From NCBI GenBank assembly GCA_963693305.1, contig OY855908.1, forward strand, positions 33,589,305 to 33,653,304: a DNA stretch of 64,000 bases. The letters run 5' to 3'. Both the position numbers and the translations under genes were made by a program. The notes beneath the pieces were generated by a model that was not told where the DNA came from, made no database searches, and saw only the letters and a list, made by a program, of their open reading frames with translations. The stretch's first letter is position 1. The number at the start of each line of letters is the position of its first letter. This DNA is from Meandrina meandrites. Its lineage: Eukaryota > Cnidaria > Anthozoa > Scleractinia > Meandrinidae. Positions 1-11,473 of the stretch are shown here, one piece after another.

Positions 1-2530
1 TATTACGTCATTCGTGCAATAAGCGCAAATATAATTAAGAGTAACCAAGTACGATTTGCGATGACGGCCCCTATTATTTAACCTTGTTTGTTCAGATATA
101 TTACAGACATATAAGATGAGTGCTAATTACCCGAGAAACGTTGTGTTGTATTGTGTTCCGTGCGTTCAGAATGAAATACCAAAATAAAAAGGCGTCAAAA
201 GCAAGAATGTCAGTGCTGCAAATACAGAAAACATTTATCCTACGAGCAAGCTGTCTAATCGGAGAGCCAAGCATTTCAGCAGGTTCTGGACATTTATTCG
301 CGTGACTTCCTTTTTGTCGCGTGACTAACTGTTAGCGCACACACTCCGGCAAAAGTTTGTCACGCGAATGATACAAATCTGTTACAGTGTAAATTGAAAT
401 ATTTAGTTAACATCGGCTATTCAAAGGAATTCGCCTCCAAATGCTACTGTCTAAAGTAAGACTTACCGTGCTCCACGCTTTTGTCAATCCAGCACTGGTG
501 AGCACTGATCAAAATAAAACCGAAATTAAAATGGAGGGGATTTATCTGCAAAACGTCGAAGGCAAAGGCAAATTGAGTAGATATCGAGGTTGAAACTACT
601 TGGAAAAGTACGAACTAAAGAAATTTCCCCCTGTATTTTGTTGCTTAGCATATACTGTTACATACATGGATATGAGTCTTTAGCTTTGAAAATAATTTGT
701 CATCAATATTTGTCATCAATTTATCATACCAGTAGAGACCGATAGTTAAATAGTTAAAAATAAGATGAACTAGCAGTACAAGAGAAAGAAAATTCTACTT
801 ACCACGGCGAATTCGAAGTATAGTTCGGTTTGGAAAGTGAAAAAAAACACTCGGGATTTTTCCCGACATGCCGAGAAAGCAAATTATCATATTACGTCAT
901 TCGTGCAATAAGCGCAAATATAATTAAGAGTAACCAAGTACGATTTGCGATGACGGCCCCTATTATTTAACCTTGTTTGTTCAGATATATTACAGACATA
1001 TAAGATGAGTGCTAATTACCCGAGAAACGTTGTGTTGTATTGTGTTCCGTGCGTTCAGAATGAAATACCAAAATAAAAAGGCGTCAAAAGCAAGAATGTC
1101 AGTGCTGCAAATACAGAAAACATTTATCCTACGAGCAAGCTGTCTAATCGGAGAGCCAAGCATTTCAGCAGGTTCTGGACATTTATTCGCGTGACTTCCT
1201 TTTTGTCGCGTGACTAACTGTTAGCGCACACACTCCGGCAAAAGTTTGTCACGCGAATGATACAAATCTGTTACAGTGTAAATTGAAATATTTAGTTAAC
1301 ATCGGCTATTCAAAGGAATTCGCCTCCAAATGCTACTGTCTAAAGTAAGACTTACCGTGCTCCACGCTTTTGTCAATCCAGCACTGGTGAGCACTGATCA
1401 AAATAAAACCGAAATTAAAATGGAGGGGATTTATCTGCAAAACGTCGAAGGCAAAGGCAAATTGAGTAGATATCGAGGTTGAAACTACTTGGAAAAGTAC
1501 GAACTAAAGAAATTTCCCCCTGTATTTTGTTGCTTAGCATATACTGTTACATACATGGATATGAGTCTTTAGCTTTGAAAATAATTTGTCATCAATATTT
1601 GTCATCAATTTATCATACCAGTAGAGACCGATAGTTAAATAGTTAAAAATAAGATGAACTAGCAGTACAAGAGAAAGAAAATTCTACTTACCACGGCGAA
1701 TTCGAAGTATAGTTCGGTTTGGAAAGTGAAAAAAAACACTCGGGATTTTTCCCGACATGCCGAGAAAGCAAATTATCATATTACGTCATTCGTGCAATAA
1801 GCGCAAATATAATTAAGAGTAACCAAGTACGATTTGCGATGACGGCCCCTATTATTTAACCTTGTTTGTTCAGATATATTACAGACATATAAGATGAGTG
1901 CTAATTACCCGAGAAACGTTGTGTTGTATTGTGTTCCGTGCGTTCAGAATGAAATACCAAAATAAAAAGGCGTCAAAAGCAAGAATGTCAGTGCTGCAAA
2001 TACAGAAAACATTTATCCTACGAGCAAGCTGTCTAATCGGAGAGCCAAGCATTTCAGCAGGTTCTGGACATTTATTCGCGTGACTTCCTTTTTGTCGCGT
2101 GACTAACTGTTAGCGCACACACTCCGGCAAAAGTTTGTCACGCGAATGATACAAATCTGTTACAGTGTAAATTGAAATATTTAGTTAACATCGGCTATTC
2201 AAAGGAATTCGCCTCCAAATGCTACTGTCTAAAGTAAGACTTACCGTGCTCCACGCTTTTGTCAATCCAGCACTGGTCAGCACTGCTCAAAATAAAACCG
2301 AAATTAAAATGCAGGGGCTTTATCTGCAAAATATGGAATGCAAATGCAAATGCAAATTGAGTTGGTATCGAAGTTGAATCTATTTGCAAAAGTACGCACT
2401 AAAGATACTTTCCCCTGAATTTTGTTGCTTAGCATATACTGTTACATAGAAGGATGTGAGTTTTTAGCTTTGAAAATAGTTTGTCATCAATAACTTATTT
2501 GTCATCAATTTATCATACCAGTTGAGACTG
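1..2530. repeat. 889-bp tandem repeat array (about 2.5 near-identical units plus a diverged part-unit)
   Basis: The sequence at 1 recurs at 890 and 1779, so the period is 889 bp. Units 1 and 2 look identical by eye, and the third matches until about 2270. From there to about 2530 it continues as an older version of the same unit with many substitutions and small indels. The array continues left of the window. Each unit contains a short plus-strand ORF of 61 codons, probably incidental. On the minus strand it has two good splice-donor contexts, near 804-809 and 466-471 of the first unit. An ATF/CRE-like TTACGTCA lies at the unit start. Unit function is unknown; promoter or first-exon copies are possible. 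Confidence 0.95.
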
Positions 2531-2653
2531 AGGTGTTGCAAAGGCATATAAGACAATTTAAAAAGAACTGCACTTGTTTGGTCTATTGCAATTCTTTATT
2601 CTTCAATGAAGACAAGAGAGATCGCAAACTTACTATCTATCTCAGTTCAACTG

Positions 2654-3984
2654 TACAGGCCCGCAAATGATCCCGGACCGCAAATGATCCCGGGACCGTA
2701 AATGATCCCAAGATTGGACCGCAAATGATCCCAGGACCGGATATGATTCCTGCAAGTGATACTGCAGAAAAACAGAATGGCGTGGACTCCAAGAAAAGCC
2801 TATGGATGTGTAATTTTTTTTAATTATCCTAAGTGAAGATTAAAGGCAAGAACCTCAAGCAACAAAGTAACCGTATAAGAAGGTAAACATATCACACGAA
2901 ATAACAAAATTAACAGTACATGTAACCACATAAATTTGCATCTCAAAAATCAACAGTCTTCAAAGATAACATGCCTCTGCTAAAATTTTTCCTTGCACAC
3001 TGCTTGGACTACTTGCGTCCTTTGTACACACGGGCTTCCATGGGGAAGCGCAAAAAAATTTTTACACGCGGAGATAATGACACATTTGTAATTTGTTAAT
3101 TCTTGGTAAATGGGCTAAATGAGCAATATAAATAAATGCAAAACTGTGGTCTAACAGTATAATTAACTCAATGCAGGCCGCGCAAGCCTGTCAAGAGCAG
3201 CTTGATTGACCACTTTCGGCGAACGATGCTCTTTGATAGTGATTGATACGTTTGCTGGCCTAGTCACGTCCGCATTGATTGAAATGCTATAACATGAAAG
3301 TAAGTCTGAAATCGTAAGAAATAAGAACGCATTGTCTAAGCCCCAAAATAAGACGTTCTTATAAAACGAAGAGTATCACACGCTTGTGCGTTTGAAACCA
3401 CAAGCATCTATTTCGTGAGAAATTTGAGTCAGAAATTTTGGTAGTTCCATTTTGCGGTCACGTCTAAACATCCGATCTCTATATTCTAACGCTTGGAATT
3501 CTTATCTTCTCCCGTTGTAATAAATGCGAGCTTTTATCACTCAAAAGATGTCGGTATCGATTAATAAAAACTCAGTTTTGGACTTGTGAGTTATTTAGGG
3601 ACAGACCATTAGAAATAACCGGGGGGGGGGACTTTTCCAAAAAAGGACAGACCGTTGAAACTTTATTTCTTGTTTTGGATCATTTATCGGTTCAGGGCTT
3701 CAATGTTACAGTGTCATTGTTATCCCTGACGCTGGATATGATTTTTTAAATCGGGAAATTTAGATTCAAATCGTTCAAATACTGTACAATTTGCTGGCGT
3801 TACTTATGATAACTGTTGTGGATTATGTAATTTTCAGATGCACTGTCCAAATTCGTGAGTCCACACTTTTCCAAGCTTTATGAGAAGGCTATCATTTCCG
3901 GTCCTGGGATCATTTGCGGTCCACTTTGGGGATCATTTGCGGTCCGGGGATCATTTGCGGGCCGAGATCATTTGCGGGCCTGTA
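2654..3984. mobile_element. Non-autonomous DNA transposon, TA-flanked, with subterminal repeat clusters
   Basis: The terminal inverted repeat TACAGGCCCGCAAATGATC starts at 2654, and its reverse complement ends at 3984. Inside each end the motif GACCGCAAATGATCCC or close variants recurs: about five copies at 2660-2750 and about four inverted copies at 3898-3975. Subterminal arrays like these commonly bind transposase. No transposase ORF is visible, so this is a non-autonomous element. TA at both ends would fit a mariner/Tc-like duplication, though the CAGG ends could also be hAT-like. It lies within a larger stretch (about 2530-4190) that interrupts a diverged copy of the 889-bp unit. Confidence 0.85.
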
Positions 3985-4189
3985 GTTCATTTTATAACGT
4001 GCTTTGCAAGATTTTATCGATTCGCTTCCGTCTTTATATGGCGAAGGAACCGAACAGCCGGCTCTCGGTCTCAGAGCAAATGATTGGTTTACTTGTGATG
4101 AATTTCAATGCTTGCTTTTTGTTAATTATTAATGTGGAAATCGAACTATAAATCACTAGTTTAAACTTGTTAAGACAGAAGCCAATATA

Positions 4190-4350
4190 AAATACGGTTA
4201 GATTACTTACCATTTGGCCACGGCGCAATTCGAGGGAAAGTGAAACCGCAAAAAACTCGGGGTTTTTCCCGACATTCCGAGAAAACTGATTACCATCCCA
4301 CGTCATCCACCCATCGAGCAGTTATAATTTATAGTAACTAATTATGATTC
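4190..4350. repeat. Detached piece of the diverged 889-bp unit
   Basis: The sequence around 4208-4320 resembles 800-905 of the array. Both have a TTACCA..GGCG splice-donor-like segment (minus strand), then AAACTCGGG-TTTTTCCCGACAT-CCGAGAAA, then a CGTCAT-containing stretch. It therefore looks like the continuation of the unit interrupted near 2530. An AAGATGGCGG (YY1-like) motif lies just downstream at about 4352-4361. Confidence 0.6.
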
Positions 4351-5840
4351 AAGATGGCGGAACTAAACTGCATTCCGACCTGTAATCAGGCACTTTTAGT
4401 GTAAACCCCAAAGTAAACATATTTTGTGAGTTGCGTAGTATTTTTCCGAACCCCTAAGGGGCGAGGAAAAATACGGGCAATGAGCAAAATGTCCGCTCGT
4501 ATTATATGTTAAACCAACGAATAAGGGATTTATTATTCCACTAATAAAATAAAGCTTGATTCGGCCATTTTATGGCTCCTCTGTCGGTCCGTATTTTTGC
4601 CCTGTTCTACAGTGTAATAACGTTGCATATTTTGCGCGTTCTTTTGCCCTAATACGGTAAAATGGCACAATAGTGGAATAATGAACCACTGTATACAACC
4701 TTAAAGCTTCAATACTCTTGGAGTTAGGGATGGGGTGGAAGCATAATCTGCTTACCTTCCCCCGGTCCCGGGAGAAAAGGTTAAAAAAAAAATAATTAAA
4801 ATAGTCCAAAAAAAACTATTGTAGTAACTTAAAGTTTGTGTGCAAAGATGAGTTTTTAAATTATCACGTACATCCTCGAGAAACAAAAATATATCTCAGC
4901 CCTCGGCAAAATTTGTACTGGCGTTTTATCCACTAAAGACAACTAATCGTTTCGATTGCCTCAATGAATCGCCCCATGGTTTTCAAAGTTGGTCCAAGCT
5001 AGCGATTGAGATAGTCATCTTGAAACAACCGTCGTGCACAGTTGAAACGTACACTGGAGAAGATCCGGATGATCGGAAAAATCGCGATGGCTTCAAATAT
5101 CTATTGGGACGACCGTGAACGATCACTGGTGATGAAATGGACGATCGAGGTCGATCGAATTATAAGTCCCAGAGTTTATTTCTATTTGCAGATCTGCGCC
5201 CTTCCCCTAAATCCCCCAGGCCTACCTTGGTCTGTGAAATCTAAACGGATACCAAGGTTGTTTTTTTAAATGAATCGCTAAGTGACCCTATAATATTCGC
5301 GCCACGTATCGCTGATGAGTTATTTACCTCTGCCTTCGGTTTCGAAAATTGATTAATCAGTATTGAACAACAACATGCTCAATCTTACAAGGCGTAGGTC
5401 TACAGTACGGCTGATTACTGTGCGCCATTGGGCCTCATACTCGACGAATAGACGTGACTGCGAATTTAGGTCATTCAAATTTGCTCTTGTGGTTGATTTA
5501 TCTTTTGTCAAACTCGTTTGAGTCTGCACATCACGAAGGATTCGACGATTGCAAGATAAGAACTCTAGAAACTAGTCAATTCTAGGAGCCCGAAAGGTTT
5601 AATATTTCTCAAAAGCCGTGAAAAGACGAATACATCAGTTCTATTTCATCCTTTGGCGAATGAAGTCAACTGAACACGTCAAATGAAGCACATCTGTAAC
5701 GATTTCCAATCAGCCTTTAAGATCGTACAAGAGAAGCACTCTCGCGCCATCCTTCAAACTTCAAACATAATCATTACATTACATGCTATATCGGTGAAAA
5801 AGTACTATATTGAATCTCGCTAAGGAAAACTGTCCGGGAA
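4351..5840. other. Intergenic, no gene recognised
   Basis: Low-complexity, AT-rich sequence with scattered ORFs under 80 codons that show no family signature. Two stretches (4435-4500 and 4570-4680) share the words 'ccgtatttttgcc' and 'cgaggaaaaatacgggc', which read as an eroded inverted repeat. I see no RNA gene. The 3' UTR of the minus-strand plastin gene probably ends within 5840-6057. Confidence 0.5.
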
Positions 5841-6057
5841 GTTTTAAGAACAACCATAGTTTCTTTCTTTGAACCTTGTCCAAATATGAAATTTAACTGG
5901 AAAGTAAAAATTTCCAACAGTTATATTATATGTGCCTTCAGTGTCTTTTGGCTCTGACAGACTCTTTTCTTTAATGTGATGGGAAAACATTTTGTGAAGT
6001 GGTATTACTGAAGAGAAACGACAAACCACTTTCACTGCAGTTGCATCTGGAACAGCA

Positions 6058-6654
6058 CTATTTAGCAACAGAGAGCGCATGATCCACGGCCATCATACAA
6101 GCGAACACAGTCAGCACCATCTTCGCCTTCACCTCCACCAGGTCCTCGGGCAGCGCGTACAATTTGGCGCCAATTTTTCGCGCCATTGAGATGGCGTACT
6201 TGGCGTTCGACAGTTTGTCCTCGTCTGTCTCTCCACTTGTAACCATGTTGTAATGTATAAAGCCCGGCTTGATGCCATCGATCAGATCGATCACACATCG
6301 ACTGCTTGCGATGCTGGAATCCTTGAAGCAGCTTATTCTGGTGTCTTTTCCGTTTTCTGCCAGCTTCTCGTTGACCCACGCGATGATTTCTTCATCTTTG
6401 ATGGCCTTGTCGCTTTCGGCGCATTTCTGCAGGATAACCAGTGTATAGGCACGCATGGTCTGGTACAGGATACCCAAGATCAGCTTCTTATTCACGTCTA
6501 AGATGTCTTTGCCGCCGATCCCGACCACTGAGAATTCGAGTTTCTTGGCGACTTCGATAGCGTAATTACAGTTTTCAAGCTTCTTCATCTTCTCGCTGAT
6601 TTTCTTGTATGGAGGCCTGTTCACCTTGGTCCAGTCCACAACACCGTTTTTCAC
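6058..6654 (-). CDS. PLS: Plastin exon 5: rest of CH3, CH4 and stop
   Basis: The acceptor is CATATATTAG|GTGAAAAAC, so the first residue is Val, not an initiator Met. It encodes [37 protein letters not shown] and the CH4 landmarks [39 protein letters not shown] and VLTVFACMM. It ends ...HALSVAK with TAG at 6060-6058. The TMVFAC-type end is conserved, but the last ten residues are lineage-specific. Confidence 0.95.
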   Translation of the reverse strand: MKNGVVDWTKVNRPPYKKISEKMKKLENCNYAIEVAKKLEFSVVGIGGKDILDVNKKLILGILYQTMRAYTLVILQKCAESDKAIKDEEIIAWVNEKLAENGKDTRISCFKDSSIASSRCVIDLIDGIKPGFIHYNMVTSGETDEDKLSNAKYAISMARKIGAKLYALPEDLVEVKAKMVLTVFACMMAVDHALSVAK

Positions 6655-9600
6655 CTAATATATGAACAGAAAGAAAGCTGTTTATGCCTTTCAAAACTTT
6701 GTAAATTATCAAATTAACCGCCCAAACGAAGTCTGGGCGAGGTTTATGAGGTCGTATATACCTTACTGTTAAGCGCCAGTGGAAATTTTAACATAGCTAA
6801 CCGAGGTAAAACGAGGTACCGTCATTGTGTTCCGCGACTTGATTTCCGTTGACGCGGATCGACTCCGTGCGAATCGGGTACCCTAGACGAATCGACTCAA
6901 CAACGGAAAACTTCTTCGGGCACTTTCGCGAGCACTGACCGACAAAAAGACACGTGTTTATCCCCCAAAATGATGATAAAACGTGCAATGTTTGTACAAT
7001 TTATTAATGATGGATACGTTACCAACTCGAACAGCTGAAGAAGAACACAGCCGTCATCCAGATCAAGGAACAGATTTTGCACAAACGGTTTGACCCCCAT
7101 ACTGTTCATCCAGTTACGGAACGTCTTCTCCTCTCGCGTCTCCTCAAGATTGGGCAGCTCCTCCGCGGCCGGCTCCAGAGCTGGGAAGTTGTTGAACAAG
7201 TTGCAGACGAACGCCAGGTTCAGTTTGGTGTTTCCCTTGATGATATCTTTAACGCGAACGAATTTTCGACATTTCATCTTGACGGCGTTCGCCAGCACGA
7301 GCTCGGCAAGTTTTGTGGGGTCAGACTCGCTCAAGTGCGGCTGATCGACTCCTAAGTGAGGTGGTGCGATCTGAAACGTAAAGTAACTACAAATTATAGT
7401 ATATCGCATAATTGTGCAATTTTGATGAAAAACGATCATGATGTTTCAATATCTTTGGCAAACCTTTTGTTTCTCATTGTACATCCAAATTGAAAATCAG
7501 TCAAATGTCAGACAGTTTTATTGTCAGACAGGCTCTTATTTCTGTAGAAGCGCTCAGCTTCATTCCATTGCATTGTCAAGAGAATGGTTGAGGTCTTCTA
7601 CTTCACTTGGCCTGGTAATTATTGTGATTGATCTTTTTTCTTTGCACTGTGGAAACGGGCACATCGAGAAGGGTGTGGGAAGGTTGGTTTGCTTTTTTTT
7701 AGTGGTACAGTCTCAAGCATAACTGCAGACAAGAATAATTTATTTATATGGAACATTATACTTCGTCTTGAGGTTGACTTCGAAGAGAATAATACTCAAA
7801 TTTAGGAACATCGTGTGTTAATCCCTGCTAACTCGTTTTACCTGGTGGAGTAGAACACTGTAGTTCTCCGCATCAGATATATCACTCGAGAAGTTAGAGA
7901 CTCGCCGCACATGTCCCGCCTCTTGAAGATGGTAGTTAAACCAGCGAAGCAGGATAGCTTCCGGAGGAAGGCGGAGGAGTTCCTCAATAGTCTCATCATC
8001 TTGAACTAAGCGAACAAGTCCAGGGCATTTCTGGATGGTCAGTTGTGCGAACAAACCAATCTATGCAGAAAACATTAACAATACAATGTTCAAAACAACA
8101 TGCGATCTTTTGCGCTCGCTAACGCTACGAGTTTTCCCGCGTTCTTTTTCCGCTCTTTTTTGATCCTTAGCTACGTATTTTCGCGCTCTTTTCCGCTTTA
8201 TTTTTGTTCACGCCCTTACCACTGGGACACATGTTTTCCCGGCCGCTCTTTCCCGCGCTTGACACAGCTATATGTTTTTCTGGGCTTACCACCGCCCACG
8301 TGCTCAGTGTTACATGCTTTGCCGTTCTAGCCACTAGTTACATTGCATGCGCTCAGTGGAAAGCTTCTCAAATGTGTCTATGAAATTGAAATTACTAAAT
8401 CCGTGGGGGAGGGGGTGGGGAGAGCTCCTCTCTCTATATATATAACCCCTAAAGGAGAGCAATCTTGGCGTGGCTCAAGATTTTTATTACTCCTAAAAGA
8501 TACCATTTCACAACATATACTTCTATATATATATATATTTTTTTTTTTTGCGTGCAACCCTAAACGAGACCTTCACGGCTGAAAACACTGGCGTTTTCGA
8601 CTACAAGAACACCCTGAATCCTAAATAAGATCAAAATCTAAAATTTCCACCCCTAAGTGAGACGACGAGCATCCTTATCTACTTCATATGGGAGTAAGTC
8701 CCAGTCAACATATATGACTGGCGAAAAAATAAAATTCGTTAAGACACAAGCGAACATACCCTGATAACTTGCCACAGTAAGCCCAACACCAGATGAGGTT
8801 TGCCCTCAATCAAATCCTGCGCGCCGATGTTGACGATGTTACAGCCGATAGCCATGGCAGAGTTCAACACCAGCGTTTGATTCTCGTGGATATTGTATAC
8901 GTTTAATTTGGTCTTGTTGATGGCTCGTTCATCGACTGTGCCTGGGCAAGCCCAGTTTATCAGCTTGCACATCACAATCCCGTCTTTCATGGCCTTGAAG
9001 AGAGCATCTTTCTCTTCTTCTTGGATGGGCAGGTATTTTCCTGCGAGAACAGAATGTTTTGAAGTTTTAAATAGTTTCATCTATTGCCGATAAACCACAG
9101 TGTGAGGTGAAGTGTAAAGTACCGGTATATGATCTGTGTACAGTAACTCCAGGAACTGAAATAGTCCCTTTCTTGGAGAAGGCAACCACAGAATGTTGAA
9201 ATTCAGGTAAGGAGCGAGCACGGAGCCAGGACCCACAGCCTTCACCATGGGGGCTCTGCCCTTTTACTCAGGGCTGAACTTTATATTTGAACTTTGTATT
9301 GATACAGCACTTGTTATAGACATATTAACTATGATAAACACTTAAAATACCTGGATGCAACCTTTCAAATCACTGCAAAAATACCCAATAAAGTGACACA
9401 AATATAAAATGTGATAATTCTGACCAAATACGTATAATTTAAAAATCTCTGAAATAATACTTGGAAGAAAGCCCCTACCCCCTACCTCCCTAACTCCCTA
9501 CCCCCTACCTCCCTACCCCACCCCCCAAACAAAAAAAATAAATAAATAAATAAATAAATAAGCAACAACAACACCTACTTTCAACTTAATCTAAAGACGT

Positions 9601-10430
9601 AATGCTTTATATCAAACAGCACAAAAAATTAATCTATATCAATTTTAACTTAAATCCCCAAAACAACCCGTGAAACAAGTGGAAGGCGGTTTGAAATGGT
9701 TTCTCAAGCGCAAGTCACCGGCCATCTTGAACTCAATTGTACAACTGCATTGTAAAGCGTCCAACCTTTCATGTCTTTTTGTTTGAAAATTATTTCTGTT
9801 GTTGGGAAATGTCTTAAGGTAAGTAATTTTAAGTTTGTAAAGAATTTGATTGGTTACTGAAAATTTAAAATTATCTTTGAAAATTTAAAAATCATTCAGT
9901 TTTCGTCATCTCTGATAAAGTCGACTGTAAAATGGTTTCTATTTTTCTAAAGTAAACTTTAATAAAACATAACAAAAAGTTGCCTTTTCTAAAGTTTTCA
10001 CTATGATAATCGATTCCGTACCTTTCAAATCAGGATCATCTTCCAAAACAGAGTTTATCCAGTCACTAAAACCAATCTGCTCGTCGTCGGAAAACGAATG
10101 TCTCGTCCCTTCAGCTGAAGCAGACGAGCCGCCAACTTCTTGGACACCTTTTCGACTGTCAACTGCTTGCCTGTAAATGCCACCGGCCGCTTTGGCAGAT
10201 AACTTGGAAAACAATCTTGTGAATTCCTCGAAGCTTAGTACTCCACCCTTACTCGCTTGAGTTTCTGCTATGATATTTCTCAGTTGATAGCCAGCGACAT
10301 CTTCGCCACAGTCCTTCATCACTTTTCCAAAGTCTTCGCATTTGAGCGAATTTCCTTCGGCGTATTTGTCGAAGTTTTGTTTTAATTCTGCCATACGATT
10401 GCTTGAGAACATCGACGTAAGTTCCGCCAT
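6058..10430 (-). CDS. PLS: Plastin/fimbrin (actin-bundling protein), five coding exons
   Basis: Joining minus-strand exons 10430-10022, 9040-8760, 8060-7842, 7370-7023 and 6654-6058 gives 1854 nt (617 residues plus TAG). This is close to the usual 620-630 residues for animal plastins. Order: an N-terminal EF-hand pair (about residues 10-75), then four calponin-homology domains forming two actin-binding modules. All junctions keep frame (phases 1,0,0,0) with GT-AG borders. Diagnostic stretches include [60 protein letters not shown] and [13 protein letters not shown]. Plastins cross-link actin filaments in microvilli, adhesions and the cell cortex. Both EF-hand loops have lost key ligands, so calcium control is doubtful. 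Residues just after VFACMM differ from vertebrate plastins. It is divergent to the golgin gene, with about 1.04 kb between start codons. Confidence 0.96.
7023..7370 (-). CDS. PLS: Plastin exon 4: rest of CH2 and start of CH3
   Basis: The acceptor is GTTTCAG|ATCGCACC. The donor is TTG|GTAACG, a weak match to the consensus. It encodes [46 protein letters not shown], then the linker [20 protein letters not shown] and CH3 start [14 protein letters not shown]. It joins the last exon in phase 0. Confidence 0.95.
7842..8060 (-). CDS. PLS: Plastin exon 3: CH1-CH2 junction
   Basis: The acceptor is TTCTGCATAG|ATTGGTTTG and the donor is CACCAG|GTAAAA. It encodes [15 protein letters not shown], a glutamate-rich [20 protein letters not shown], and the CH2 start with HLQEAGH and [17 protein letters not shown]. 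Both junctions are phase 0. The order of motifs matches plastins. Confidence 0.95.
8400..8670. repeat. Degenerate simple sequence in plastin intron 2
   Basis: A TATATA/T-rich stretch is surrounded by several degenerate 'ccctaaa-gag' words (about 8447, 8491, 8560, 8616, 8653). These look like an eroded satellite. No exon is required here, because the flanking plastin exons join in phase. Confidence 0.45.
8760..9040 (-). CDS. PLS: Plastin exon 2: CH1 domain
   Basis: The acceptor is TTCTCGCAG|GAAAATACC and the donor is AGG|GTATGT. It encodes [20 protein letters not shown] followed by the CH1 actin-binding core with [29 protein letters not shown] and [15 protein letters not shown]. This matches the CH1 consensus of fimbrins closely. 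Confidence 0.95.
9470..9565. repeat. C-rich repeat plus (AAAT)n microsatellite in plastin intron 1
   Basis: Pyrimidine-rich repeats of CCCCTACCTC type at about 9471-9520 are followed by about six AAAT units at 9536-9562. The rest of this about 980-bp intron (9041-10021) shows nothing recognisable. Confidence 0.9.
10022..10430 (-). CDS. PLS: Plastin exon 1: start codon, degenerate EF-hands, start of CH1 lead
   Basis: ATG at 10430-10428 opens [18 protein letters not shown]. The first loop, [12 protein letters not shown], keeps Asp1, Gly6 and Glu12 but has Tyr at position 3. The second, [12 protein letters not shown], has Thr, Ala and Lys at 1, 3 and 5, where plastins normally have Asp/Asn ligands. 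The family block [10 protein letters not shown] and [14 protein letters not shown] follows. The exon ends AAAG|GTACGG (phase 1) and joins the next exon to give D-L-K-G-K-Y-L. A second in-frame Met at residue 13 is a possible alternative start; the first aligns better with family length. Confidence 0.95.
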
Positions 10431-11473
10431 TGTGAAACTGTGGAAAGTCTATAATCTCTGTAAGTATAGAGACTTGTTCAAAGCAATGCAAAACCCGACA
10501 CGATCGTCTTTTTCTGTCTTCTGTGTGATGTTGACGGGCAGACCGTGACGTCACAATGATGTCGTCATAAAAGACTTTTGACCTGTCAATAACATGCGCG
10601 CGCGAAAACCCGCGCGAAAGCGCTTTTTGAAACCACGGTTTCATGAAATTTTTCGGTCCGTTGAAACTGTTCTGATCTTTTACTCTACAAATTAAAGGCT
10701 TTTTGTAATCGATAGCCTGCGAATACAGCCGCCTCTCATCGCTCCCGGCCGGTTTGGCATTTCGCGTTTCGCACTAGTAGCGGGAGCGAATGAGAGGCGG
10801 CTGTATTCGCAGGCTATGTAATCGACCGCCTATTTCGTAGTATGAAAATGCTAGTAGCTCGGGATTATAACTGGGTCGAGAGACTGCTGGTATCAAAACA
10901 GTTTCGTTATGGAATAATTTAGACAATAATTTTAAGTTATCTGAATCCATTCCATTCAAAAGAAAATTAAGAAATAAACTCTTACGCGAATTTTTAACTT
11001 CTCAGTGGTATTTTGGTTTTTATAGTAATTTATATAGTGATCATTTTATATTTTTATTTTATTGTAATGTAATTTTTCACTACCGATAATTTTAGGCCAT
11101 TAACGCCGAAAAGCCAATCTGGGGAGTGCTAACAAAATTTGAATTGTAAAACCATAATATTTAGATAGCCAGTCAAAATCCACCAGCCAGTTCATTAGAG
11201 GCATAAGAAGCTTATATTACAAAAATAGTAAAGAGTTTGAAAGGGAATTCAATTCGTTTTCATTTATTTTCTTACACTGAAAAAGTGGCAGCGCAAAACA
11301 CCCCCTCCCTACCCTCCCATTCTTTTTTTTCAACGCTGTCGCTGACGTGTCAAGATCTTTTGGCGCATGTCAAAGTTTTTCATTGTGCGCATGCCCAGTT
11401 CGCGATCCGGGAAAAAAATCCAATATGGCGGAGTGTTTGGTGGTATTCATCGAATATATGCATGTAGTGTAAA
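10431..11473. promoter_or_regulatory. Divergent promoter region between plastin and golgin A4 genes
   Basis: The two ATGs face away from each other across 1043 bp. On the plastin side there is a perfect palindromic CRE, TGACGTCA, at 10546-10553, followed by a second half-site (ATGTCGTCAT). On the golgin side an NRF1-like TGTGCGCATGCCC (about 11385-11397) and a YY1-like CAATATGGCGG (about 11421-11431) lie 45-90 bp upstream of the ATG, and no clear TATA box is seen. This pattern suits TATA-less housekeeping promoters. The assignments are by motif only. Confidence 0.6.
10712..10817. mobile_element. Hairpin MITE of about 106 bp with 8-bp target duplication
   Basis: Inverted arms ATAGCCTGCGAATACAGCC and GGCTGTATTCGCAGGCTAT extend inward (GCCTCTCATCGCTCC against GGGAGCGAATGAGAGGC) to a small loop. 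GTAATCGA occurs on both sides as the likely target-site duplication. The very good arm match suggests a recent insertion. It sits inside the divergent promoter region. Confidence 0.9.

Noticed and set aside
120..2083. 61-codon ORF repeated three times
   Set aside because: It recurs only because the DNA is a tandem repeat, and no domain or start context supports it as a gene.
6654..6654. Start codon at the beginning of plastin exon 5
   Set aside because: The codon is GTG just after a splice acceptor; it encodes an internal Val.
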